Origin: Cyrtodaria siliqua
Taxonomy: Eukaryota; Mollusca; Bivalvia; Adapedonta; Hiatellidae
Assembly: GCA_037043455.1 (NCBI GenBank)
Contig: JAWPHD010010373.1
Span: forward strand, 1 to 64,000
DNA length: 64,000 bases
Direction of reading: 5' to 3'
Shown: positions 44,408 to 55,622 of the stretch, one piece after another
Layout of the letters: each line of letters opens with the position of its first letter
Numbering within the stretch: position 1 is the stretch's first letter
Position numbers and translations under genes: made by a program
Notes under the pieces: generated by a model
What the model saw: only the letters and a program-made list of their open reading frames with translations
Databases searched by the model: none
Told to the model about the DNA's origin: nothing

Positions 44408-45764
44408 GGGCTTTCCACTACTTTTCAGTGGAAAGACCTTTTGTTTTCGTTCTGTTTCTTCTTCTTATTATAATTATTCTTTCCTTCTTTTTCTTCTTCT
44501 GTCAGCCACTTTTCATAGTAATACTGGTCGCAGGACCTTAACATTTTACACAATGGTAGAGCTCAGTCTGGAATAGTGTCCCGAAGCTTTTGGGGTCATG
44601 ACGTCATTCAAGATGGCCGCCAGTGACGTCATCAGTCAAATTTTGTTATCGCTAGATCTCAAACATTTATAGTCCGATTTGAATGAAACTTTCACAGATT
44701 GTAGGGTTAAGGGTCTAGTTGTGCAAGAACGTAAAAAGTATCTCTGTGTAATAACGTCTAGACGTCAGTGACGTCAAAATGTTATGAAAAGTCCTTTTTT
44801 TCAGTGATAGCATTTTTCATGCTTTTTTTACTGTAAAATCCATCAGTGTCATTGTTTCAGTCGACGCTGACAGTTTTAACGTCATGACGTCATTCAAAAT
44901 GGCTGCCAATGATGTCATTTAAGAAATATTGTAATCGCTATATCTCCTTCATTTATTATTGGACTTTGATGCAACTTTCACAGCCTATAGGGAATTAGGT
45001 TGGGTTGTGCAAGAATGTCAATAACTGTCATGACGTCATCCATGATGGCCACCATTGACGTCATGCTACAAATATTGTTAGCACTAGTTCTCAAACATTT
45101 ATAGTCGGATTTATATGAAACTTTCACAGATTGTAGAGTTCAGGGTCTAGTTATGCAAGAATGTAAAAAACCTGTCTCTAGGTAATAACGTCTTGACGTC
45201 AGTGACGTCATAATGTTATGAAAATCCGTTTTTTCACTGATTACATTTTTGAAGTTGTTTTACTGCATAATCCATCAATGTCATTGTCTCAGTCAACGCT
45301 GACAGTTTTTACGTCATGACGTCATCCGAAATGGCCGCCAATGACATCATTTAAGAAATCCTTTAATCGCTATATCTCCTTCATTTATCATCGGAATTTG
45401 ATAAAACTTTCACAGTTTGTAGATATCTGAGTCCAGTTGTGCTATAATGTGGAATGATGTTATGTCGTCATCAAAGATGGCCGCCAGTGACGTCATAAAT
45501 GAACTATTTTTTTGTCTATATCTTCTCTATTTATTATCGGATTTGAATAAATATTTCCAAGATTGTACAGTTTAGGGTCCGGTTGTGCAAGAACGTCATA
45601 CGGTATCCCGACGTCATGACGTCAGTGACGTCAAAATATTCAGAAATTCTTTTTTTTCACTGATTGCATGTTCGAAGTTATTTTCGATATAAATCAATCG
45701 GTGTCTTCGTCTTCAACAACTCTGACAGTTGTGACGTCATGACGTCATTCAGACAGGAAAGCCC
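44408..45764. mobile_element. CRE-dense element with GGGCTTTCC inverted ends and ~430-bp internal repeats
   Basis: GGGCTTTCC (44408-44416) is inverted at 45756-45764 (GGAAAGCCC). About two and a half internal units are marked by CATTTATAGTC.GATTT near 44666 and 45096, plus AACTTTCACAG and ATGGCCGCCA. Between 44599 and 45747 I count 14 exact TGACGTCA octamers, the palindromic cAMP response element, many in overlapping TGACGTCATGACGTCA-like pairs. No protein frame. Probably a non-autonomous repeat. Confidence 0.8.
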
Positions 45765-47116
45765 GTTTGATCAGGTTTCTGATCAAAATCTAGTTGTATT
45801 TGAAGTTGAATTATATTAATTCATACTGTTTCAGGTTATGACTTGATAACTGTTATGCCATCAGTATGTTCCTGGGATGGTAAATAATTTGAGAACAACA
45901 ATCTACACTTTTTTCAATTAATTTACATACAAATATTTAAGCAGAGTAAAAAATATAATTGAATTATTTTTATAAAAACAAACATAAAACATTAAAAGGC
46001 AATTCTGTGGGCCTTGGTTTATAAAAAATCCTGCTTAAGGAAACGTATTTTTACAAACTCTACAAGCAAAATTTCAATAGTTATATTGCCGATATTTGAA
46101 TTGTTTGGGTGTTTGTTAACTATTTATCATGCTTACTATCATCAAAGAAGTATTTGAGTGAGATTTTTGTAACCATTAGTAATATTTAGGACACGTTCAA
46201 GTCCTTTTTATTTGCAGTAGCATCAGAATGTTCATATGTTCGGGGTTCAGGGTCAACTGAATATTTTCCATTTTTGATAAAAAAAAATCATATAATTTGT
46301 TTTACTTGCCACACATATTTTTAAAATCTTGGATTTTTTAAAAACTTATAGTGTCATTATTTTTTCATAACTTCCATATTGGATATCAATGTTAATATTT
46401 ATTTAAAAAGCTCGAAGCAAATCGAGTTCGCATGTAACTAATTGCTATACTCCCGTAGGAACGTATTATGTTGTGACATTTACCGTTTGTCGGTCTGTTC
46501 GTTCGTCTGAATGTCTGTTAATTTTTTGCAAGGTATAAGGTCTACAACAATGAAAAACATCTTCAGCATGATCCAAAAAAAAACACATCTTATAAAGGAC
46601 CATAACTCCCTGAATTATAATGTTTGAATTATTTCCCTTTGAAAAAAAGTGTAACCTGGAACTCAACTTATAATTTACCAATGATTGTAATTGTGGCTAA
46701 TAACTTTCAAAGCATTAGATCTGCTTGTTATTGCACTTATAATTTATTTAATTTTTACATATGTTTCCACTGTTTTTAATTTATTTATTACCTCTTGCAG
46801 AAAACAAATATAAAAGAAAAACTCAAAATTGTATTTAAAGGAACACCAGGCAGTCTTGAATTTTTAAAAACTAGCGGCATTCCAATAGTATATTTAAACC
46901 TATAGTAGAATAAGAAGAGAAAGTTGAAAATTTCATTTAATTATATGCAAGCAGGTGTAAAGTTTTATCTCAACCAATCCCATAAAAAGCAAATACATAA
47001 AATTGTTATGAAGTATCTGTTTTTATATTTATGTATATTTAATAGATTTTAATTATATGTTCAATAGATGATATCTTGTTATATATATATATATACAGGT
47101 ATTTATTTTGACTAGC
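45765..47116. other. AT-rich intron-like interval
   Basis: It holds diverged echoes of 37900 and 39930 (for example 46620-46700 and 46840-46960) and an AT dinucleotide run near 47080. No exon is recognised. Confidence 0.4.
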
Positions 47117-47128
47117 TCATTTAACTTG

Positions 47129-47541
47129 GGCCCCGTGTGGTTCCCGGGGGCCCCCGTTTGGTCACGGGGCAAAGAAGAGGGCCACTGTAGACCCCTTTGG
47201 AGGGGTAGGCAGAGGGGTAGAATCCCCCCAAATTCATGTTCATTTTATCATTTTTTGTTCATGTTCATTAAAGGTCTTCATCATGATCCCTGCATTGTTT
47301 CAGGTGCTATCTTACTCGCATCAAAAGAGCAGTGACAGAAAAACAATAAACATGGCTCCAGCATAAATGGAGTTTCTACGATAGAATTTGTAGCAACTAT
47401 GCAGTTCAGGGTGAGAAGGTTCTAGGCCCATTTTCCATATTTTATCTCGATGTACATGGAAGATGAGCCTGGCATGTTCATGCCTGTTAGGCGCCATATA
47501 ACCTTTTCATATGTTGGTGTGCCTTAAAACCCCAATTCAAT
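47129..47541 (+). mobile_element. ~415-bp retroposon, 12-bp target-site duplication
   Basis: It runs from GGCCCCGTGTGGTTCCCGGG to GTGTGCCTTAAAACCCC plus AATTCAAT. TCATTTAACTTG flanks it at 47117-47128 and 47542-47553. It is highly similar to the copy 1 kb downstream. No frame is shared with the older copies at 9371 and 24770, so it is non-coding and depends on an outside LINE. Confidence 0.85.
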
Positions 47542-47553
47542 TCATTTAACTTG

Positions 47554-48147
47554 TATCTTGCTTCGACTCTGTGCACAGCAGTAGTTATCAAGTTGAGATA
47601 TACATCTGTAATATCATATCCATATTGCAATGCAAATTACAATTTTATAGATAAAATAAATAACCCTGTCAATTTATATTATAAATTGTCTTGTTTGTTA
47701 ATCCCCAGCAGTTAATATCTTGGCAAGTTCAAAGGCTAGGCACACATGATTGCATTTTGTGTTACAGTGTTTGAATGTTAAATAAATCTTTATTTTGTTT
47801 AAATTACGGCATCCCTTTAGTTTTTCAACTTGACTTGCATATTTGCAAATCATTATCAATATTTCAATAGTTCAAAGCAAATTGTTTCGGCATTTTAATA
47901 GATGTTGATCATATTGAACCAATAATATATTTAAACCTATGGCAAAATAACAAAGAAAAACTTCAAAAATCCCAAGTGTTTTTACCTAGATTTAGATATA
48001 TGCAAGCAGGTTTAAACTCAAAATAATACTGGATTACTAAACGGAGGTGCGTTATTCATTCTTCATAAAAACTTCAAAAATTGTCCTCTCTCCCTTTGAA
48101 TGTGGTATTTATAGATACAAAATCATCCCTAGCAATGTTTGTGGTCG
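47554..48147. other. AT-rich intron-like interval
   Basis: No feature beyond loose similarity to 46940-47040. Confidence 0.4.
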
Positions 48148-48160
48148 TTATTCTGTTTTT

Positions 48161-48576
48161 TGCCCCGTGTGGTTTCCGGGGGCCCCCGTTTGGTCACGGG
48201 GCAAAGAATAGGGCCACTGCAGATCCCTTTAGAGGGGTAGGCAGAGGGGTAGAATCCCCCCAAATTCATGTTCATTTTATCATTTTTTGTTCATGTTCAT
48301 TAAAGGTCTTCATCATGATCCCTGCATTGTTTCAGGTGCTATCTCGCTCGTATCAAAAGAGCAGTGGCAGAAAAACAATAACGTGGCTCCAGCGTAGATG
48401 GAGTTTCTACGATAGAATTTGCAGCAGCTCTGCAGTTCAGGGTGAGAAGGTTCTAGGCCCATTTTCCATATTTTATCTCGATGTACATGGAAGATGAGCC
48501 TGGCATGTTCATGCCTGTTAGGCGCCATATAACCTTTTCATGTGTTGGTGCGCCTTAAAACCCCAATTCAATTCAA
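48161..48576 (+). mobile_element. ~415-bp retroposon, 13-bp target-site duplication
   Basis: TTATTCTGTTTTT flanks it at 48148-48160 and 48577-48589. It starts TGCCCCGTGTGGTTTCCGGG and ends GTGCGCCTTAAAACCCC plus AATTCAATTCAA. The precise duplication fixes both ends of the family. Confidence 0.88.
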
Positions 48577-48589
48577 TTATTCTGTTTTT

Positions 48590-48829
48590 GAGCAAAAGTA
48601 TATGTTAGTTTTGATAAACCCAGTTATCTGACTTAAATGGTAATAAAACAGGATAAGCGATCAATTTACCTATGTTTATGGCCATTATTATATCTTTTCG
48701 AGCAAAAATGTAGGTTAGTTTCGATAAACCGAGTGAAAGCAAAGGTTAGTTTAGCTAGTTATCAAACGTAATGGTGGAAAACTAGGATAATCAATCAATT
48801 AACCTATGTTTATGGGCATTACCCGTCTG
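48590..48829 (+). repeat. ~115-bp tandem repeat, interrupted
   Basis: Words TAGTTT.GATAAACC.AG, AAC.AGGATAA..ATCAATT and CCTATGTTTATGG.CATTA recur. The same units resume at 53272-53440 on the far side of the next element, so the array was split by that insertion. Confidence 0.7.
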
Positions 48830-49196
48830 TAGAATTTCCGATGTAAGAATCGGAATTTTCATGGAAATATATCGAAAATCGCATCAAATGTTCGGAAAAC
48901 AAGTCCAAATTTGGAAATACACATATTTTTTCGGATATCTGTAGGACTTCGCAATTTTTTCCGCGGACAATATTCGGACATTATAATAATTTTCGGCAAA
49001 TGAGAACTTAGTCAAATTTTCATTCGGAACGTGCTTCAGTGTGACTGTCATTTTTTGATTCTGAAAAGAACTTTCAATTTTTTAGCATTGGTCGTTTTTT
49101 AGTACAATTATTCTTTTGAATGAAACATTTGCAGTGACATCGATGTGTTTTGTAACGCGTATACACCAATATGAATTTTAACATTTTATTTAATGT

Positions 49197-49416
49197 TATG
49201 ATGATTGAATTGGATTTTATAGTCGCACCAACAGCTAAGGTCATATGGCGACTTTCCAGCTTCCACTGGTGGAGGAAGACCCCAAGTGCCCCTCCAGGCA
49301 ATTTTCGTGCATGGGCGGGCACCTGGGTAGAACCACCGACGTTCCGCAAGCCAGCTGGATAGCTTCCTCACATAAAGATTCCTAGGCCCCTAACCACTCG
49401 GCCACGGACGCACCCC
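49197..49416 (-). mobile_element. tRNA-derived SINE (Leu/Ser-like head), full length, 12-bp target-site duplication
   Basis: The minus strand starts GGGGTGCGTCCGTGGCCGAG TGGTTAG, whose TGGCCGAGTGG is an A box of tRNA-Leu/Ser type. A unique core and GTGCGACTATAAAATCCAAT tail follow. TTTATTTAATGT flanks it at 49185-49196 and 49417-49428. The B box is not obvious. Confidence 0.85.
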
Positions 49417-49429
49417 TTTATTTAATGTG

Positions 49430-50224
49430 AAATTGACTCAGATTCGTGACAGGTAATTTTAACTTAGAAATCGTTATGCAATGTGTGCTCTACTCTAACA
49501 AAATAGATTTTATTTCATCGAGAAGTGAGAAAACTTTATATTTTCATGAATGCGAATCTACGACTCATTTTTTTAGTTAGGAAAAGTTATTTCCAACTTG
49601 TAGTAGTTTTGAAAAAAATGACCACCTGACATTTTTCACTAAATGACAACAATTCTGAAATACTTGACCAGTTTTAAAATCTATAGCTCATTTTCTTAGT
49701 TAGACTAGTTAAGGTCAGATGATATATATTAAACAGTTATTTTCTAAACAAATTAAAAAAAAATTGTTTTTGATCATGATTGATAAAAAAAAAGGAGTTC
49801 CGGCAGTGAAAAAATACAACTATATTTCGCACGTATGAAATACCGCTTTTATTTCATCTCTAAAATCCACTTTTTCACTGCTAAGCGTAAAATAAATTGT
49901 TTTACATAATTTGTAGCACATTTTAGGCCATATATGATGGTCGATTTTTTTTGTGGTAGTTCGATATTTTCTTTTTAATACATGGCAATTCTACACTATA
50001 ACAGGATTTTTAATACTGTAATGTACTATAATATAAAACCCCTGACTATGCTATATGCAAATAAGTACTACAATTGTTTTTAATTAGTTCATGTCTGTCT
50101 AAAAAAATGGTATATATTGTAAAACATCTTACTCCCAGATAGTACTAAATTATATTCATGATACATTTTTAGTTTAAACTTATATTTATTTTACATGGAT
50201 TGTAACGAACACTCTATGAACTTA
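49430..50224. other. Unassigned AT-rich interior of the 4.4-kb element
   Basis: No transposase motif or shared repeat is visible. Confidence 0.5.
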
Positions 50225-50385
50225 TTTGGATCACTGTCTTCCTGGGTAGAACCAGTACTAAGCAAATGCAGTTAAAGTGTCTTGCTCAGAGAAACAACGC
50301 ATATGACGCAATGGCGGGGATCGAACCCATGACTTCTCGATCATGGGTCCAACTCTATACCATTAGACCACAGCGCTCCACTTTT
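50225..50385 (-). mobile_element. tRNA-derived SINE, well-preserved head
   Basis: On the minus strand GGAGCGCTGTGGTCTAATGG gives an A box (TGGTCTAATGG, 50360-50370). GGGTTCGATCCCC (50317-50329) is a consensus B box. ACCCATGA/TCATGGGT between them pair perfectly. The core TGAGCAAGACACTTTA and end TTCTACCCAGGAA match the diverged copy at 6430-6602. Flanking duplications were not identified. Confidence 0.8.
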
Positions 50386-50754
50386 TACACTTTTAACCCA
50401 TATTGATCATGAATACTTGAGATTAGCTAATTAATACAGACATCCAACACTCATACTAATGAATTTATGATATCCATATGCTAATATCTTATTCTGATCA
50501 CACATTAAGACTTTATAGGCTGGCTGTGTTACAGTTAGTCATGTGACTCATTAGCCAATAAAACTGGTGCTTCTATATTCAAACACAAACGCAGTGTGTT
50601 TATACAAAAAGTTCTGTCGTATTTATTTGGAACAATAATAAATGATTATGAAATATATTGTTTTATAAGTGACTTGGGAGTGATACATTAACTTATAAAA
50701 CAAGGATATAAATGTACATTATTCATGGAGGATACCATTAAAGTAAGTATTATT
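50386..50754. other. Unassigned AT-rich interval
   Basis: Nothing recognised. Confidence 0.5.
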
Positions 50755-52115
50755 ATACCCCCGCTTCGAAGAAGTGGGTCGAAGCGGGGGCTATATAGGA
50801 ATCACTTTGTCGCGTCGCGTTTTATTATTTAACAGATAATAGTGACATGGTTGCATATTTGCTTTTAATTTTTGGTATGATGTGAAAATACGTTATGAAA
50901 CCCACATAAGGTTACATTCCACTAACTATACAGTCTTCATAAGGTTACACTCCACTAACTTTTACACAAGATTTCGCAAAGTTTTTAATTATTTGTCCTG
51001 TTATTTAACAGATAGTGGTTGCATATGTTCTTTTTCATCTTTTATGACGCGAAAATATGTAATAATAACCTCATAAAGTTATGCACTACTAATTGGAAGA
51101 CCTCATAAGATTAAACACCACTAATTTACGTTGTGCCCCGTCGCTTCCCGTTGCATTATTTAACAAATAGTGGTTGCATTGTTGCATATTTGCTTTTCCT
51201 TTTTGGTATTTTGTGAAAATACATTATGAGAACCACATAAGGTTACATTCTACTAATTATACAGATTTCTTAAGGTTACACTCCACTAATTTTTACATAT
51301 GATTCCACTGTTTTGAATTATTTCTCCTGTTATTTAACAGATAATGGTTTCATATTTTCTTTTTCTTTTTTTATGATTTGAAATACATAATGAAATCTTC
51401 ATAAAGTCACACACTACTAATTTTAAGACCTCATAAGGTTACACTCCACTAATTTATGGCGCGTCGCGCCACCTTTTATTATTTAACAGATAATAGTTAC
51501 ATGGTTGCATATTTGCTTTTCATTTTTGTTACATGTATGATGTGAAAAAACATTTTGAAAACCACATAAGGTGACATTCCACTAATTACAAGACTTCATA
51601 AGGTTACACTCCACTATTTTTTACATAAGATTGCACTTAGTTTTTAATTATTTGTCCTGTTATTTAACAGATAATGGTTGCATATGTTCTTTTTCTTTTT
51701 TTATGATGTGAAAATACGTAATAATAACCTGATAAAGTTATACACTACTAATTTTAAGACCTCATAGGGTTACACTCCACGAATTTACGTTGTGTCGCAT
51801 TGCTTCCCGTTGCATTATTTAATAAAATAATGATTGCATGGTTGCATATTTGCTTTTCCTTTTTGGTATTTTGTGAAAATACATTATGAGAACCACATAA
51901 GGTTACATTCCACTAATTATACGAACTTCATACGGTTACACTCCACTAATTTTTACACACGATTTTACTAAGTTTTTTAATTATTTGTTCATATTTTTTA
52001 TGATTTGAACATACATAATGAACACTTCATAAAGTTACACACTATGAATTTTAATACCTTATAAGGTTACACTCCACTAATTTACGTCGCGTCCCGTCCT
52101 TTCCTGTCCCGTTGT
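50755..52115 (+). repeat. Hairpin-headed tandem array, ~330-bp unit, four copies
   Basis: The head hairpin TACCCCCGCTTCGA (50756-50769) pairs with TCGAAGCGGGGG (50779-50790). Four units follow, each with TTATTATTTAACAGATAATAG-like, ATGGTTGCATATTTGCTTTT and CATAAGGTTACA.TCCACTAA words, starting near 50820, 51150, 51475 and 51805. TTGTGTCGCGTC.CG steps punctuate unit junctions. Non-coding. Confidence 0.85.
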
Positions 52116-52770
52116 ATTATTTAGCAGAAAAAGGTTGCATGGTTGCATATTTGCTTTTCTATTTTCTATTAATCAGATAATTGTTGCATACTTTCTTTTC
52201 CTTTTTCTTATTTAATATGTGAGAGTCCGCATATTTTTTAATTACTTGTAATTGAGACTCTGCTCAGAACAGCCTTCAGAGTATTCCCATGCATCCATAT
52301 CAAGGAAAGTATACCTATTCTGACTGGACACCAATGCGGTAGTATTAACAACCTCATAATATATATAATATTATAAACACAAACAGGTATTCTAATATAC
52401 ATAAAACAGTGGAAATTGCATTGATTCAGTACTGTACTGTATTTACAGTTCACTGTACACATTCGACAAAAACAAGTTATTTCGATAACTATTTGAATGT
52501 AAATTGTACAACAAAACTTGAGTTCATTTTGTGTAAATGGCGATAATGCATATAAGTGATGTAACTAGGCAGACCATTTTGGACACAAACACGTTCACCT
52601 ATTGGAGAAAACGCTACAAGGCTTAGTTTTACTATATCAGTACAAAGGGATATTTACTATATCAGTACAAAGGGATAAAATACATTATATACATTTGTAG
52701 CAGGCCATATGAACCTCTGGTAAATACACGTATGTATGATTAATATAAGTAATAGATATTCTTCTGCAGA
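52116..52770. other. Unassigned interval
   Basis: Contains a short exact repeat (TTTACTATATCAGTACAAAG, twice near 52630). Nothing else is recognised. Confidence 0.45.
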
Positions 52771-53271
52771 AATTTGAAAGCGAACTATTTACCGAAGAAA
52801 ATCAGATTATCTGATATTTCAAATTATTCTGGAAATCTAGCATCAATTGGAATAATATCCGCAACAGAATTGCAATATTCAAGTTACGAAGAAATGCCGA
52901 TGTCCAAATATTTTCAAAAAACAATGCCGATGTCCGAATATTTTCCAAAGGAAATACCAGACGTCCAAATGTTTTCCAGAGAAAATGCTTTTGTCTGAGT
53001 TTTAGGCAAACTATTGCCGATGTCCAAATATTTTTCGAAGAAGCACATTTTTGGACAATTTTGTCCAAAGATATCGGAAAGCCAAAGACTTTATCGGAAA
53101 GCCAAAGACTTTCCGAGGAAAATGAATTTATTAGTGGAAATTCTTTATTATTTATTTTCGAAGTCCGACTTCTTTTCTAGTAAAACTTCTGTCCATTACT
53201 CCAAAGACTGGAATTCTGAATTTATTCCGCAGACTTAATTCGTAATTACGTGGAAATTATAGAGACGGGTA

Positions 53272-53440
53272 ACCTAGGTTTTCAAGCGAAAGTATAGTTT
53301 TTATAAGTTTCGATAAACCAAGCGAAAATAGTTATCGAACGTAACAGTCGAGAAACTAGGATAATGATCAACTCACTTATGTTTATGGCTTTTATACTAT
53401 GTTTTCGAGCAAAAGCATAGGTTGGTTTCAATAAACATAA
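53272..53440 (+). repeat. ~115-bp tandem repeat, continuation after the 4.4-kb insertion
   Basis: TTTCGATAAACC.AGCGAAA, ACTAGGATAATGATCAA and TATGTTTATGGC match 48590-48829 unit for unit. Confidence 0.7.
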
Positions 53441-53540
53441 TCTATCTGTTCATGTCCAGACAAACACACTATTCTTGAATATTTATAAGTTAAAAGGTTA
53501 AAACTATATAGTTACACAGTATATTGCTGTCTAGGGTGTT

Positions 53541-53650
53541 CCCACAGATACCGGTTTAAAAAAAAAAAAAAAAAAGTCTTATATTCTATTAAATACAGTA
53601 TTTAATAGAATATAAGACTTTTTTTTTTTTTTTAAACCGGTATCTGTGGG
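53541..53650. repeat. Near-perfect 110-bp palindrome
   Basis: CCCACAGATACCGGTTT (53541-53557), a run of 18 A, then GTCTTATATTCTATTAAATAC (to 53596) invert exactly around a single A at 53597. The only difference is 15 T instead of 18 in the right arm. The complete absence of substitutions implies a very young event or a sequencing/assembly foldback artefact. Confidence 0.95.
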
Positions 53651-54624
53651 TGTTCCTACGATCACTGGTTGGCCATGATAAGTTCTGGCCTCCGGTGACG
53701 GTGATGTGGAATAAGTGCAATTTGATATCTATTTGACTTTTAGATACGGTGTGTGGTATTACTTCTCTGATTAAGAATTGAACAAACATAATCCATTCAT
53801 TCTTTTTCATAACCTTAGGTACTTATTTATTCTGTTTATGAGGTTGACGAACTTGATGCGACATCTTGTCCCTGTTTAGAAAATATCACGGAGAACGTAA
53901 ATTTGAGATGTCCCTATTGATATTTTAATCGGCTTATATACAGCATGTAATGCAAACACATAAGACTACATATATTACTTTTTTTATTTAAACAAATGAT
54001 ACGGTAAATAAAGAGTTTAAATAATCATAATATATCGATCATTATGACATAATATAACCACGAGGAAAAAAACAAAACAAAGAAATTGTGCAAAAACGCA
54101 GGATACGAAACTGGCACATTTCTCCCGTTTTGTTGTGTTTTTCCGGTCTAATATATAAATATTCATGGTACTTAGTTTGAATACCGTTATTTTTTATAAA
54201 TTTAACACTTATAACCCGAGAAAGACGTTATTTGAAAATTATTCGTAATTGGAGGGGCCATTTACGAATTCGCAAATGGCGTGTCGATAATTCGGAATTA
54301 TCGAGTATTCGTAATTGGCGTGCTACATCACCACTGATTACACCATTGACTTGACCCTTATAATGTATTATAAAATAAATACAAATATTACTTGTTGGTA
54401 AAAACATTATTTGACGACATAGAGTACACAATATATATATATAACTGTAGGCCTAAAAATAAAATATGTTGACCATTTCATCTCCCTTTGGTTTTGCTGG
54501 TACTAGCACATATTTTGAGATCCATTTAGATCATTATCCAGCGGTCACTAGCTTGCGCCTATATTAATTGCAAGCGTCATGCTATGATGTCATTCATTAT
54601 ATAGATGTTTGCGAATGCAAATCA
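53651..54624. other. Unassigned AT-rich interval
   Basis: 54240-54320 repeats short ATTCGTAATTGG/ATTCGGAATTATCG words, partly inverted. No gene is recognised. Confidence 0.45.
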
Positions 54625-55050
54625 AACAACGGCAAACACATAACGGGTAAGAAGATGTAATGACTTAAAGAGAATGTAAAGATGATGACACTATGTTTTA
54701 TCAGTTTCAGTGAAAGAAAGTTTTGTAAAATCAATATTAATGTGTTAAATGCAATTGCAGGCGAATGACGTCAAAGCCTTGTTGCAGAGGCAAAAACCTG
54801 AAATCTGTCGTTAAACAGATTACTTCAGGAGTGAACAAAATATAATTGATGTTATTTAATTAAAGAACATTTTTGCTGTAGGAAATTTGTAAATACTGTA
54901 TACTAATATTATTTTGGTGTTGGTGCATTACTAGCCATTCGCGGAGAAGCAGTCTTTACTTTTAGACAGATTTGTTGTTTTCATTGATCTGTTCTTTACC
55001 ACTGGGAGGTCAGAATGGCACATAACTTCGAATGGGGAGTCGTACAAGTA
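54625..55050 (+). repeat. Segmental duplication 2, copy B, first part
   Basis: It matches 12490-12895, from AACACATAACGGGTAA to GGGGAGTCGTACAAGTAAAC. Similarity stops at about 55050 and resumes at 58390, defining a 3.3-kb insertion absent from copy A. Confidence 0.85.
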
Positions 55051-55204
55051 AACACACTAAAAGTTCTCAAGAATTGTAACGTGTAAAACCCCAAAGCATG
55101 TTTCTCCATTTGAGTTTATTGAGATTGGATGGGGTCTCGTTATTCTGACATATGGTATTGCTGTTGTAAAAAGCAAATTGCACTTTTTGTCTTTGCGACA
55201 TATT

Positions 55205-55622
55205 GCTCAATATTAAAAAATAATAAATACGTACCTGGATTTTATCGGTGAATATACAGTTGGGAGTTCGGATGCGAGATTTAATTACTACGCATCCGAA
55301 CTCCTAACTGTATTTTATTCACAGATAAAATACAGGTACGTATTGATTATTTCGATTCTAACACGACAATAGCCCCATTGTTTACGCTATTGTGAGGACA
55401 CTATATTATCTCGGTGGTCAAAGTAATCAGGCTGCTATGTTTACAGGCTGTTCCAATGGGCTCCCCCGTATGCTCAAGATGCTTATTAATGTTATGTGTA
55501 TTGATGCATATGATGGGTTTATATCGGGGGTTGCAAGGTTGGGAGCATGGCAAGTCTGTTGTAATTAAAATTTCATTAATAAAATTACTGTTGAGTTTGT
55601 CTTCGTGACGTATATTTACCAG
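55205..55622 (+). mobile_element. Hairpin-headed element, family H, copy 3, 5' part
   Basis: It has a shortened head hairpin (GTTCGGATGCGAG then ACTACGCATCCGAAC). The body runs to CTTCGTGACGTATATTTACCAG, where the next element interrupts it. Confidence 0.75.

Larger units (their letters stand above)
48832..53269. mobile_element. 4.4-kb element with inverted ends and TA target-site duplication
   Basis: The left end CCCGTCTGTAGAATTTCC (48832) is inverted as GGAAATTATAGAGACGGG (53252-53269) with few mismatches. It is flanked by TA on both sides (48830-48831, 53270-53271), and the host tandem repeat continues across. TA duplications suit the Tc1/mariner superfamily, but no transposase is seen. 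The subterminal DNA is rich in TCGGAAAA/CCGATGTCC-type words (48840-48990 and 52890-53110). The interior hosts two SINEs and a tandem array. Confidence 0.65.

Noticed and set aside
48081..48497. 138-codon open frame
   Set aside because: It covers the ~415-bp retroposon; the near-identical copy at 47129 has a different frame structure, so the frame is not conserved.
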